Shown here: in pieces, positions 36,101 through 48,700 of the stretch
How positions within the stretch are numbered: position 1 is the stretch's first letter
Layout: the number at the start of each line of letters is the position of its first letter
Source of the DNA: Haliclystus octoradiatus
Lineage: Eukaryota; Cnidaria; Staurozoa; Stauromedusae; Haliclystidae
Reading direction: 5' to 3'
Length of the DNA stretch: 64,000 nt
NCBI GenBank assembly: GCA_916610825.1
Contig: OU744454.1
Span: 6,550,188 to 6,614,187, forward strand
Program-made: the position numbers and the translations under genes
The notes under the pieces: model-generated
Database searches by the model: none
Told to the model about the DNA's origin: nothing
What the model saw: the letters and a program-made list of their open reading frames with translations, nothing else

Positions 36101-39100
36101 GTATGTGCAACACTTGACCAAGATCCTGATCCTTAAAATTAATAACAGATCCCAAACAGGATATTATTAAAAAATAAAAATTGCATATGTCAAATATGTC
36201 AAAGGTAGATCATACCAATTGATTGTAATTTAGTGGTATATCAGCACGCTAGGTACTGCTGCTGCATCATATTTTTTTTCTACCCCATTAATGACTAACA
36301 AGCTGGTTCCACATGCTTGAATAAAGTCTGATGTATTTATTTTTTATTTTCAATCATACCTGGATTCTGTTCGGGATCCGGTTTGAAATCAAAAGATCAG
36401 GATCTCTGCTGGGTGTAATCAAAAGGAGGAAAGATGGACTTCGACTTTCACTATTCAAACAAGTCAGAAATATAATTTGAAGAAAAGATTTATTTGAGAC
36501 ACAAACGCAATTTTCTAAGTCAATAAGGCAGTGGGCACAGTGTAGATTACACATGCGAGAGTCAACGTTTGTCATGTATGAGTGGATATTTATCATAAAT
36601 AACGTGTATTGTATATAGCATTGAGTTCTGATGAAATGTAAAGCTGCGGACTGGTATCTTCAAATACTGTATAAAACTTGAGACCTGCAAAGTCAAAGAA
36701 AAATTGCTCTTATACCTGTACATTGATAGAAAAAATAAAAATAAACAGCATAAGAGCGAGCAAGGGTTTAACATCCCTTCAAATTGATGCATTAAGGGAG
36801 ATGTGTTATCGTTAATCTTCAAGTGAGTAGAAATTGCACATTTCAGTCATACAAATTACGAAAGCCACAGAACTCATTACATTTTTTGTGTATGCTAGTC
36901 TGACGAAATATTGAACTCTACATTACAAAATGTCAATTAGGCCTACTACTAGAGTGTTGAAAAAGTCTGATAAAACCACATAGTTTTTATATTAGATACA
37001 CTTCTCTGAAATCCTGCTAGCAAATTGTACAAGCCGTTTCTGGCAGACGTAATATTTTTGAAAACCTCATTCCCCGGAAAAATAATTTCGTTTCATATCC
37101 ATTACAGTAAGTCACCACAGATTCATTTTTCACGTGACATTAGCAAAACGGTTTACAAACTTACCGCCTGCTGATTGAAATCAACAAAGTAATATCTTCG
37201 TGTTTTGGTTCAGAATTAAACAGTTCTAGGGCAAGTTTATGCTTATTATTTTGGTTGATATCAAGAGTAAGCTTCTATTGATTTCAAGAGTAGACTTCTA
37301 TTGATTTCTTATCAAATTACAATATCATTAATATTTTGAAATACATTTAAAATGCAATAAATTGGACATAAATAATACTATTTCAATGCTATTCACAAAC
37401 GTTTTGAGTTCAAACTAGCTACATGGCTGATTTCTTCTCGACAAAATTTGATTTACTCTATTTCTATTTAGACTTTCACCAAAGTTGTGACAATGTTCAA
37501 GTTTTACACGGCAGACAGAGAATCCGCTTTGTGAAATATATATAGTCATATGATAACTACACCTAAATTAAAACAACACTAAAGCAAATGAGCAAAACTA
37601 GCAAGAGAAATTCGCATTTACAGTCAGACGGTTTGCAATTTTAAACTTCTTGATACGAAGAGCTTGTTGGACGGCGCAGCAAACGGCACAGCAAATAAAA
37701 TGCATCATAGGTATAAGGGCATTTACACTGCAGCAAAATAGTCACGGTACTCGTCAATTAACACATCAAAGGTGTGAAGGTTTCAAGTGGTTTTGAGCAA
37801 GGACCAAGCACAAACACTGTCTAAACGGCTTTTTCAGACTGTGAAAAACGGCACCGTGCCTACTATTTTGATCGGGCCGAGATCATTTTTCAAGGTAGTC
37901 TCGGTCCGCTCAAAAAGGGAGCACCGTGCAGTTTTGTAGTAATTATGACGTAATCTTAGAAGTTGCATCTTCTTACAGTGGAATTCTGAGGTTTTCGGAA
38001 AATTTCAGTAACAGATTGAAGCTTAGCAATTTAGATAAGCATCATAAGCATATTTTGTTTTGTAGTTCTGTAGAAAATTAATGAAGTTTCTGTCGTGTAA
38101 GGTTTAAATATGCAAATTGTAACTACGAGTGCAGAGCGTAAATCTAGTTGTGTATTTTTCCCGAGGCATGAATAAGAAATGAAACACGCCAGTAACAATG
38201 TTGAGTAAACAACTAGGCACAGAAGTAACTTTTTGAATCTATAAATCAAATTCATTTCCCTATAATACCAATTTACAAGCTTTATGAAACTCCAGAAAAC
38301 TATGAGCAACCGCATTCATTCGTTCGACTGTAAACACCAACACCAACATTCGATTCTTAGCCGAATTTGTCTATTCAACTCAATAAATTTATTTCAGTGT
38401 CAATGTTTTTAGCTTTACAAAACTAATTGGGGACACTATAAACAAATTTATATATATTTAAAAAACTGATTAGAAAATAAAAAAGAGAGCAACACCGATA
38501 GAGCAAATTGGCATATTCTTCGCGCAAACCAAAATCTTTTTTGATGATCAGTGGGGTCTGCGTAATATCGACAAAAAGCTTGCAATGGGCTGAATTAGAG
38601 GGAGTGGCTGAAACGTGAAAAATGTATTGCTGGTCTATTGTTTATCAGCCAATCGCTAGCTAGTTCTTCAAAACTAGAACGAGAACATGATTGGTTGATA
38701 AATATAAGTTTTTGACGCATTGTTTTTTAAGTATGCTCAGCTCATGCAAGCCGAATAGTAAAACGTCGTTCTTCTTCGATAAATCATCTTGCTGGTGTTC
38801 GTTTCATATTTTTTGGAGGGAGTTCTCAGACTTTCTTATTCAATACAGACTTTTTGCAAAAATAATTGTAACAAAGTGAACATAATGTATTGACAAATTT
38901 TAACGATTTTTGTTGACTTGCCTTTCACGGAAGACGGAGACATGCTATTTTACATGCAGCAACGGCCAACAAAGACTTACTCAACATACTGAAATTCATT
39001 TGGATTGTGTTTGCTTTTGGCGTAAACCCCAATTTGTCATGGGTAATATCGAAAGAACAAATCATTTTTTTAAATATAGAACAACGTATTCTCTGGATCT

Positions 39101-42100
39101 TTTTCGCTGCGCAAAGGCAATGGATTACAAAAATATTTCTTTACGAAAGATGAAAGACTGGTTTTCATCATCGATTATTATCGATGTCAATTTCCGAGTT
39201 GCATTAATTTCTGTGTTACACAACATTGGACAACTTAGATCACTTTCAAATTGAACAGAAATAATATGTTGTATCAAGGTAGTAACGTGGTTATGAATCA
39301 ACTCATTTTATTTCGTAAACAATAAGTGTCAATTTTGAGTGTGAAAAGTTTTGTTATTTACGAAAGACGGATTTTCAGAAATGCTGATTGTGATGCCGTC
39401 TGTAGTTAAACAACGCTGAACAGCAAGAGCTAAAATTTAATGATTTTCCAGCCACTCCCTCCGATCTCTGCCCAGCGCAAGATTTCTGTCAATATTACGC
39501 ATCACTAATGATCATCGAAATAAGATTTCGGCCTTCGCGCAGGCTAAGATAGTATAGCTTCGTAACGTAATTCATAATCATCATCATAATTTATTGAGTT
39601 ACCTGTTAAGCCATTCCTTGACTGTACAAAGAATAAAACACCTTGAATAGAAGAAAATATAGAATATAGAATAAAACTGTCAACACTGCATGCGCAACCC
39701 GAAAAACATGAAAATCGCGTGCAGGAACTCACTGCCGCCTTTTAATAACAGCAAACCAGAATAAATTACACCACAAAAACGTTTTCTTTCGTAATATCGA
39801 GCTTGTGCATATTTTGAAATCCGTTCTGAAGTCACTTTTTAGGTCTTAAAATTTCCATCAAATCACCATTTATGTTTTCGGCATAGTCAAAACTTTTGTA
39901 AGATAGAAATGAATGTTTCAATGTGTTGGGTATTTCTTTCATATTCTAGCTGATAGATGACGTAATGGATATAAAACGAGGTTTTTTATCATGACCATAA
40001 GTTTTTGAAAACCGTACGGCTGCAAGTAAGTGCTTGCATGAATGGTAGATAAACGGGATAAATCCATCATTTCTCTTCTGAATTAATCATGATTCCAAGT
40101 TCAAAGTGATAAAAGAGATACAACTACTTAATCCATGGTGCAAATTACTTGATATAAACTAGTCCAAGCGTGTTGACTGGTTTTTAGCATTTTAGGAATG
40201 AAAATGCTTGTTAAATTTCAGTGGAAGCATGGTCGAAGCCATAAAATCGATGAAGCATTTCGGGTGGACAGGAATGATGTGTACAGAGATTTGTCCGAGG
40301 ATTAATTAAATGAGCGCTTGAAGATGTAATATAAATATGGTGTACTGATGAAAACATCTAGGGGTACACATAGTCGAATGCTCCCCAATTGAGCTCATTT
40401 GGTATCCCAGTTCTTAGAGTGTGAGTTTCACGCTTATGAGCTCTTCAGATGAAATTTGTTCGAGTAGAAGTCACTTACTCTCAGTCTATACATATATTAA
40501 ACAAATAGTTGACAATTTCCGTGAACCATGCTCTCATAGCTTGACGAGCGGTATATAAGGAGAAATCGCGATGGCAATAAAAGTTCATGAGTCGCATCGG
40601 TGACTGATTTTCGCCATCGAGTTTTCTCCTTGATTTTTGTAAGTCTTGGTCTTTCTTTGCAACAAATGACAGATCTATCTGCCTAATATCCGCGCGCGTA
40701 TGGATGATATGACATGTGTTGCTTAATACAGAACCCTGTGGTCACAACAAGCAAGACATGAAGATTATATCATGTTTCCTAATCTGTCGAGTCATTTTAA
40801 AGATTTAACTTTGCTCTAGAAAGTCACAGGAACAATTACTGCTTGTGAATTTTAGAAGCACAATATAGAATAATATTTTGTGTGCAGTATGATTACTATC
40901 AACCTGATGTGGAACGGCACAGTAAAAGATATGATTTAAATATGTTTAATCCCATCTTAAAGTTTGCATGTCAATTAATATGAGATAATATATGACCCTA
41001 TATTGTGTATATGGTTGTAAAGGTTTATAAATATAAGTTACAATTTATCATTCCACTATAATTGACCTAATAACTATGAACAGCATGTAAAAGAGCATTT
41101 GTATATTTATATATTTTCAACATTTAGGATGACATTGAGAACTATAGTTGGACTGTAAAATATGCCAGAAAATGATGGAAACTCCACGTTTTCTAGCATC
41201 ATTAGGATAGACACATAGCAACTGGCGTCACCATGAGTCAAAACCTTATGTGCTTCTAACCTTATGTTTAATGTTGTAAAACAATGTCTTATTTATCAGA
41301 TAAAGGGCTCATTGCAGTGAATAAATAGCAGAAACTCGGGAAGAAATTAGATAATAATAATAGACAGAGGATCGGGAAGTCATATTTTCTACTTCAAGAT
41401 TCACCCTGGAGCGATCATCAGGCAATAATCTATTCCAAAAGGATATAATTTATGTTTTCATGTGTTGAACTTTGTCACCACATTGATAACTCATCTTGAA
41501 TTAGGTATATACCGAAGTCAGTTCCTTGTTCTCTCATTGAGCAGTACTGGTGAAGGCTAATGGCCAGAACGATGTACTTGTCCGCTGCCAATTTATGTTT
41601 ATATATTTATCTATTACAGAAATATGTCTAATTGGGAGTCATTGTAATCAAAGTAGTACGTTAGGTACCAAATTTCAATGTGAGAAGGGGATTGATGGTC
41701 TTAGTCGTGGTATTCTCCATGATGATGATTTTACCCACACAAAACTTCAAACCGATCCCTGGTGGCAGGTAGATCTGTCTGTATCACGCGTTGTCACACT
41801 AGTGATTCTTTATAACAGAAATTCAGATGCTTTTGCTTCTCGTCTCGACAATTTCACTATCCAGCTGCAAAATACTCCAATGCCTCAACTGCCTTTTACT
41901 GAAAATATGTAAGTATAAAACGTTTCTTTCTTCATCTTGTCAGTTTGATTATGCTACAGTATTAATTCCCGTATTAAGTAATTGAAATATCAATCCTGCA
42001 GCCCTCAAAGCTAATATAAAATCATGCTGCAAATTTCCTTACGGAAAAATGTACGGATACCGAAATGAACTGTATTCTAAAGTTCATCTGAAAAAAGCGC

Positions 42101-44088
42101 ATATTGAGGATTGACTTGTGAATCAGTGTGGAGACTTTTTCTTGAACTTTTTGATATCAAAATTAATAAAAATTTTAGTCAAAATGTGAAGGTGTTTGTA
42201 TTTTTAGTTAAAAATATGTAATTAATTTCATCTTCAAATGAAGCCTCTTTCCTTCCAAATGCAGATCGAAACAAAGAATTGGAATTTCTTAGAATTAAAC
42301 CATTTACATTGCCTTTCTTGTCATTAATTTAACAGACATTGATCAACTTCAATGGTAGATGTTAATTATAGTTGGAAAATTGTCCAACTGTTTCTATTTT
42401 CCAATAAATCCTTTATTGCAAATAGAAATTACACTATAGTCACTAAGTTACGCTCAATGAGTGTAATTCCAGAAAAATAATGTAGTAATATACCCTTAAT
42501 AAAGCTAGAAAATTGATAGAAAATTGATGGATTTGCTTGGATGGGTCACTCGTATTTGCCGTTTGAGAGTCTCGTATATTTGCTACCAGATTGCCATTTT
42601 CTTGTAATCTTCTTTCCCTCGTATTTGGAATTTCACTGTCTATTATATTTGCCAAAATATCTGTATTCACTTGCAATCTGCTCTCTCTACTACGCGGTGT
42701 TTAGCTATCTCTTGTAGCTGCAACAGGCTCTCTGTTAGCATTTAATCTACTTGTTCTTGCATTAGGACTTCAGTGTTCCGTCTGTAATTTGCTACATGCT
42801 CTCTATAGTACCTTGTAACCCGGGGGATAACTCTCATATGAATGGAATTTGGAGACGTGCCAATTTTGAGCGGTCCATATTCCAGTTGAGAAAAGTGGTT
42901 TATAGAAAGTTTCAGATTTTGGATATTTTGTAGGGTCCCTTTTTAAATTGCTAGAGATTTTTGAAAAAATAAATTTGGAATCTCTCTGAAGAACATTGAA
43001 AGAAAAACAAAAAGTTGAAATACTTTTTCTAGGCTTTTAGAACTTCTGTGGTAGCTTTTTCAAGTTTCCAGAACTCTTTGGATACTTCACTTTTTCCAAG
43101 CACCACCCCACCACCAGACCCCTGTCTATATAGAGCCAGAGATACACTTTGAGGTTTGTATTTTCAAGTTTAAGCTATGAATATATTTTAGGATTGATTT
43201 TGTAATCTTGCGAATTACCATTGATAATTAGATCACAATTTTGAATACCGTAATTAAACACAAACGCTTTGTTTATAATTAATTTTGTTTCACTGCTGGG
43301 GGCTGAGGAGGTTATGAATTGCTGGACTTGTTTACATTTTCAAATTTTAACTCGTTCAATTCTTATTTGTGATGCAGGCCGCGTTTTAATTAACTTTTTA
43401 TGTTGTTGACTGCAAACACATCTTCATTGCTGCAGGCTGTAGGCCTTATTTAATTATCGGAACAAACTTCAAAGATCAATTTCTAAATTGATGATATTTG
43501 CAACCGAAGAATGAAGAGTTTGTTTGCATTTATTTCATATTACTGCGTTTTCATTGCCGCTTTTGTTACACATCCAGCTATCATTATAATGTGGAAGTGC
43601 CATTTTACAGAAATAACAAAGGGGTGTTCTGCTTCAATGTTTCTAGACAATAGAGTGTTTATCAAGTATGGAACTGTTTGATTAAGCAGGTCCTTTGAAG
43701 AATAACGCGGCATTGTGAACAAATAAAAAAGCCATTTTTGGTCAATCGAAGAAATAAAGCATTGGAGGGACGCCTCCGGGTTAAGACGAATTCAATGATA
43801 TAAGTCATGCATTGATTGGATCAAATATGGCTTCCCTAATGCCCGTCGTTGCACACATTATAGACACGCAAATGGAATAGCTTTTATTTATAAGTAGATT
43901 ATCTGACAGCAATTTAATTTGCTAATTTCTGTTTCTTTTCTAGCTGTGTCAAAGATGTTCCCTATGCTTCCGAACGGATCCGATACTGTCAATGTGTAAC
44001 TCCTGTTATAGGACGTTATCTTGTCATTCAGATAAAATCAACCTCCGGTGTCCTCTGTTTAGCGGAGGTCAGATTGTTCGGTTATTGA
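32873..44088 (+). CDS. Gene C: PAN/apple - F-type lectin protein (4 exons, about 250 aa)
   Basis: Exons 32,873-33,154, 35,124-35,160, 41,620-41,908 and 43,944-44,088 give 753 nt in frame. PAN/apple module: FICATQCEEDPFCKMFSIN and CMLFDFRV. Linker ETSLQRKSFPET. F-type lectin domain: DDDFTHTKLQTDPWWQVDLS, VILYNRNSDAFASRLDNFT, ending EVRLFGY. The sugar loop is NRNSDAFASR: HX26R is kept and an aspartate and arginine follow, but spaced one residue wider than the RXDX4R motif. An upstream in-frame ATG at 32,858 exists; I chose 32,873 because it aligns with B and D. Intron 1 carries a SINE and a foldback palindrome; intron 2 (6.5 kb) carries a hAT-like TIR element. No signal peptide is visible. Confidence 0.8.
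33641..33895 (-). repeat. tRNA-derived SINE, minus orientation
   Basis: Read on the minus strand the head is tRNA-like: an A-box TTAGCTCAGATGGCAGAG (33,871-33,890) and a B-box GTGGATCAAATCC (about 33,821-33,833). A ~170-bp unrelated body follows, ending TGATCTGCAGTG. It matches 49,274-49,529. Annotated as a SINE, not a tRNA gene: the cloverleaf is imperfect and the body is SINE-like. Confidence 0.75.
34111..35040. mobile_element. Foldback element: 430-bp inverted arms with a 75-bp spacer
   Basis: Left arm 34,111-34,537 and right arm 34,613-35,040 are inverted copies along their whole length with scattered mismatches. The ends read TGTATATCCCGGATATTGGG and its complement. CTTTAA flanks both sides (34,105-34,110 and 35,041-35,046), a likely target duplication; it contains TTAA. 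No ORF is coding. It lies in intron 1 of gene C, 84 bp before exon 2. Confidence 0.85.
35124..35160 (+). CDS. Gene C exon 2: linker microexon
   Basis: 37 nt between TTATAG and GTATGC, encoding ETSLQRKSFPET plus one base. Phase 1 out, as in D. Confidence 0.72.
35626..35770. repeat. 31-bp tandem repeat, about 4.5 copies
   Basis: The unit is TCTCACTATATAGAAACGTG then ATTAAATCACA with substitutions; the period stays at 31 bp across the copies. Confidence 0.8.
35785..35995. repeat. Palindromic cluster of GTTGC / GAAAGTCC motifs
   Basis: GC-rich relative to neighbours. The phrase GAAAGTCCGTTGCA recurs in plus orientation on the left and minus orientation on the right (GCAACGGACTTT, CGACCTTTCGGC), so the patch folds back on itself. 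Overlapping ORFs in several frames are artefacts of the repeat. Confidence 0.7.
38518..39545. mobile_element. TIR DNA transposon without transposase, hAT-like, copy 2
   Basis: Ends TTCGCGCAAACCAAAATCTT (left) and TAAGATTTCGGCCTTCGCGC (right), with GTCTGCGTAATATCGACA and AAGCTTGC inside. Its interior matches 9467-10,505 in reverse orientation, including the TGCTATTTTACATGCAGCA segment. Flanking duplication is not clear. Confidence 0.7.
41620..41908 (+). CDS. Gene C exon 3: F-type lectin domain, N-terminal part
   Basis: 289 nt between CTATTACAG and GTAAGT. Contains GIDGLSRG and DPWWQVDLSVSRVVT. Phases 1 and 2 as in the paralogues. Confidence 0.85.
41909..43943. other. Intron 3 of gene C
   Basis: The first ~500 nt resemble the equivalent introns of A and D. 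The rest, about 42,480-43,880, is an extra stretch with no recognised element or gene; a small patch at 42,540-42,800 repeats TATTTGC / CTCT phrases. Confidence 0.45.
43944..44088 (+). CDS. Gene C last exon: F-type lectin domain, C-terminal part
   Basis: 145 nt after TTTCTAG, TGA at 44,086-44,088. CVKDVPYASERIRYCQC, GRYLVIQIKS, AEVRLFGY. Confidence 0.86.
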
Positions 44089-45420
44089 ATAGCACGCCAA
44101 TGTCAACTTTGCTGTCAATGCACATTTATTGAGGGTTATGTAAAAGGTTATTTTTCACATTTTGGCAGCTTTATTTTTATCTCAGATATGCTTATAGCAC
44201 TATGAAAATAGCAGGGTTTATTAAAATTGACCAAATTGAGTATATCAATCAAAGTTTATATGTAACAGTATATACTCGTAATTAAAGCAAAATTTTTGAA
44301 GTACACTCAATAGCCACTAAGTATACCTTTTTTTTCTCGTTGTATTTGACAGACTTTTTAATATATGGATTTCTAACCTTGAACTTGATTCAAATAAGAA
44401 CGAAGACAATTGAAAATTTGCAACATTAATTGACATTAGCCAAGAATAATCTACATGAAAGGAACCTAAATTATCCCAATAAAGATTTCGAGAGTGGATA
44501 AATAGAATAAGTACAAACAGCAAAAAAGCTTTTCTTTGAATTCTAATTATGCTTCTTTAAAATTGTTTTCTTAAGAAACAGTTCTCAAGCTTCTGAAGTG
44601 ATTCATCCATGCAAGCGAGCGACAGCTCCGCTTGTTGATTAAAGCGTATCGAAACAAAAGTTTTTTAAATGCAGTGTCAACAAAGCTATTTTTCTGACAC
44701 TGCAGGAGACTACTTTCACCCTATGAATATATACAGGTTGTAGTCTGCTTATTTTCAACATCATTTTCAACATCAATAACAACATTTCATTAAAAACATC
44801 TGCCCCTATTCATATTATAAATCAAAATCAAAATATTTTTAAAGCTGACTTTACATCGAATCACAATTGATTTATTAAGTAGTATAATCTAGATGCTTCT
44901 TGATGCGGAAAACGAACACCTCTAGTTCCATTTAAGTTCCATTTAAAACCAAGTTATATAGCCACATAAACGACCTTCGTTTCAGGGTTTGTGATCATCT
45001 TATGTGTAATATGCGTGTTTGATGTCACCGACTTTTGCATGATTATCAAAATCTCTACGAAAAACATCCTTCAGCTGTTGCAATTTGTATTATAAAGGGA
45101 ATCAGATTTTGATTAGTATAATAAAATCCACTAACCATTACAAATAGCATTTATCAGAACAAGGAAAGCGGTATTTCTGCGTCAATAAAAATCATGCTTT
45201 ATTTAAATAATTATTTGAATTGAAGGAGAGGGCACTGTCACAAACGCCAGAAAAGAAAATACTCTATTGACATCCCAATTGGCTCATTTTATTCATATAG
45301 GATTTTACTTGTTTTATTTTAATTTGGAATGGCTGTATGAGGATAAATTATTCATAATCTATGAATGTATTTATAAAACGGCAAAGTATGAAATAGCGAC
45401 TGGTCATTGTAGTAACCATA
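44089..45420. other. Spacer between genes C and D
   Basis: The 3' flank resembles those of A, B and D up to about 44,300. From about 44,620 it matches the region upstream of gene C. No gene is seen. Confidence 0.5.
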
Positions 45421-45501
45421 ACATATTCAAATATACATTGCATCGTTCAAAGTGTTTAAAAGTATTCAGTGATATAATACTGTCACTTCCTCTTCTCAAA
45501 A
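45421..45501 (+). promoter_or_regulatory. Conserved block upstream of PAN-lectin gene D
   Basis: ACATATTCAAATATACATTG then CATCGTTCAAAG. GATATAA starts at 45,471, 31 bp before the ATG. Shared with B and C. Confidence 0.45.
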
Positions 45502-45783
45502 ATGGCTCTAACAAGTCATGGGAAATATCAGGCCATATCAAAAAGCGTAATTGATTACAATGGCATGCATTTGAGATCATCGAATGTAAAAAATATATTT
45601 AATTGTGCTACAGAATGCGAAGAGGCTCCTAATTGTAAGATGTTTTCAATTAATCTAACAGCATTCACATACTTAGTGTGTATGCTATTTGATTTTCGTT
45701 TTACTCAAACAAAAAATGATGTCGAGGCTAATTCTAATACAGATAATGGTAATCCAAAAGTCTATTTGAAGAGCGGTTTTATG
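45502..45783 (+). CDS. Gene D exon 1: PAN/apple-like domain
   Basis: 282 nt; ATG in the same place as in B and C; donor GTAAGT at 45,784. The in-frame sequence upstream meets TAA at 45,475-45,477, so the exon cannot extend far without an intron. Confidence 0.8.
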
Positions 45784-48700
45784 GTAAGTTTGTGTGATTG
45801 CATTATGGACTGTGGTACGACTATTCAATTGTTAAAATAAACTCCTACTCTATGTAGTCTTAGTAAATACTGCTTCGATCAACGTTGCACTTATAGAAAT
45901 CATATTTTTCATAATTTCGAATATAAAATAGTAATAATTTAACTCCAAACCATTCATCGTGAAATAGAGAGTAATACTTTCGAGTTAAACTCTCCCGAAA
46001 ATGTAATGGCGCAATGGAACTTGGGTCTTTCGGAAAGATATAGAACATTAATGCTCTGAAAGTGAAGGAAAATCAACTAATAAATTCTGTTAAGTCATCC
46101 TTTTTGGTATTTTAAATTATTTTTATTTCTCAAAAAAACTATTTCATGGCGAAATGCACTCTTATTATATGATGTATTTCGTTGATTTGATCGGCAAATG
46201 AAGGACACTCTACGATATAGAAAGTGTCACTTACATACAGCCTCAATAAAGAATTAGGCTAAAAAAAATTACTAATTAAAACATGAATATGACCCTATTG
46301 CTATATGCATAAATAAATATGACATACAGTATCAGGTTAACGACTATTAGTGTAGAGATATGAATCTATAATTAAGTTAGCTTCATGTATATACTATACG
46401 ACTGATTATTTTATCTAAATAAACACTTTACAAAATGCTGGCAAATTAAATGATAGTAGTTTCTCCTTGAATTAAACAATAGTTTTCGATATTGCAATAT
46501 CATCCGTCAGATTGTTCCACAAGAGTATTATACGGTTACGAAATTGATTCTGGACGGCCTGTAAGCGCGATATTTGTGGATCAATAAGTTTTTAAGTATG
46601 ACCACGCATTGAGTACTTATTACTATCATATTTTAATCTTAAGTTATCTATTGATAAATCAGCAAGGTTATGCGTGATTCTAAAAACAGTGCAGAAATCA
46701 AAAAACACTCTCCTGCACACTAAACTGTCTAGATTTAGTAAATTCAAACGATTATTGTGTTCTGTACACGGACAATTGAGTAATCGGAATAATCTCCTTG
46801 CTCCTTGTAAATATCGTTGGATAGAATCTGATTGTAACAAGTTAATATCCTTCACGTGGCATGGATTCCATACTGACGACGATCAGCTTCCAATAACTCA
46901 CGGACATAAGCAGTGTAAGCTCTAACCAATAATTCTACGTTGGATGAAGAAAAGAATTTAAAAATAAGGTGTGTTCTCCCGTATGCCTTTGCAGCTAACA
47001 TAGAGCAAAGATTGGATGGTTTCATATCAAATGTAACAATAATAAAAATCACGAACACTATTTACATTGACGAGGGTATGAACAGATAAAGAATAATCAG
47101 ACTCGGGAAAATTTAATTTGCCAGTTGATAAAACAGGACACTTGTCATATGCAATACGCAATTGCCATGTGTCTGCCCACTCTGAAAGATTACATAATGT
47201 TTCTGATAAATCATTCGTGTGATCATCATTAGATTTGTGATTACAAGGAAACTTTGCAACCTCAGCAAAGAACTTAACAGTAGTGTTTCTTCAAGACAAG
47301 TAATAATATCATTTATAGAATGAATAATAGTGGTCCTTAGACTGAACCAAGGGTTCTACTAGTTACAGGTTCATATAGGGAATAATGATCACTAATAATG
47401 ACAGATTGTGTGCGATCTTATAAAAAATAGGATATCCAGCTGAAAAGTTTAAAGCTAATTCCATAACATTTTAATTTCAGCATTAGTTTCTGATGAGACA
47501 CAGCGTCGAAAGCTTTACTAAAATCGATAAATGCAGTATCACTTCTGCATCGATTATTTATGGTGGTACACCATTGATCTGACTGAAAAAGCTGTTGTTG
47601 ACATGTGTCGAATTGCAAATTTTTGATTTGAGGACGATCAGAAATCTTGCCAACATTGTGAATTCTACTGTTCTCAAATCTCAAGTTTCTCTCATGCTTG
47701 TAACGTGTCCAAATGACTTTCAATGTTCAGCAACTTTGATGAAAGATCTTATTTTGATTGATGGAAAAATACGTAGCTCGACTTGTTATGAATTAGTTAT
47801 GCTCGATTGACTAGCTAGGCATCAGCCCTCATAAAGGATACATTTGAATTAATCTCTTCATTGTCAAATAGTTTATTATCGTTATGTTAACATCAGATAC
47901 AACATAAAGTGTATCGTATCCCTAAATCCTTAATTTCATCAACTGTTTTCCATCTGTTAACTTACTCCTTTTATTTATAGGAAAATTTTCTTCAACGAAA
48001 ATCTTTTCAGGAAACAGGTAAAATTGGTGGAGATATTTATTATCAAGTCAATTGAATTTTTTACTACTGCATTAGCAACGTGATTAGCCGGAATCCACTG
48101 ACAATATATTATGTTACTGGGCATGATATCGTAATACACTTGAAAAACAAAAAAAATGGTAAAGTTTTGACATGACTATGAGTTTCGACATTTTACATTT
48201 TTCACATTAAATTTATTCTAATAGAAATAATCAAATCACTCGCTCACAGTATATATACAGTACATGTATAAAATTTTATTGTGTTTATAATTTACATCAT
48301 TCTGTAAGTTCCACAAGTAAATTGTTTTTGGCCGCACTTGAAATAAGCTCCAACCTTCTGTTTAATATAGGTTTCTGTTGTTGTAGTAAATTGACAGGAT
48401 CCATCGTGGGATTGAAAATATTTGAAGCTCTTGCGGGGGGTTATTTTACAAAATTCGAACGTAAATTTGTAACAAAACATCATACGTCTAATAATATATA
48501 AAAAATCTTCTTCTGCTCGAACTTTTATACCTCTTGTAAATTATCTTGGATATTTCAAACACGGAAAACATTTTCTAATTGGTTTTTGTCAAAAGTATTT
48601 GTCAAAGTCTTGTCAATTTTTTTTACATAAAAATATATTTCAAAGTCATTAAGACAGGAACAATTTTACATGATACGGAATAAACATATCCAATGTAAAC

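Larger units (their letters stand above)
35161..41619. other. Intron 2 of gene C
   Basis: 6.5 kb. Holds a 31-bp tandem repeat, a GC-richer patch of GTTGC/GAAAGTCC motifs, a hairpin near 37,850-37,930, a hAT-like TIR element (38,518-39,545), and a hairpin near 40,556-40,635. Just before exon 3, about 300 bp (41,275-41,590) has no counterpart in genes A and D and looks inserted. ORFs in this intron show no recognisable domain. Confidence 0.5.

Noticed and set aside
38031..38315. 94-codon hydrophobic ORF on the minus strand
   Set aside because: It lies in an AT-rich intron where hydrophobic codons are expected by composition; no domain or paralogue was seen.
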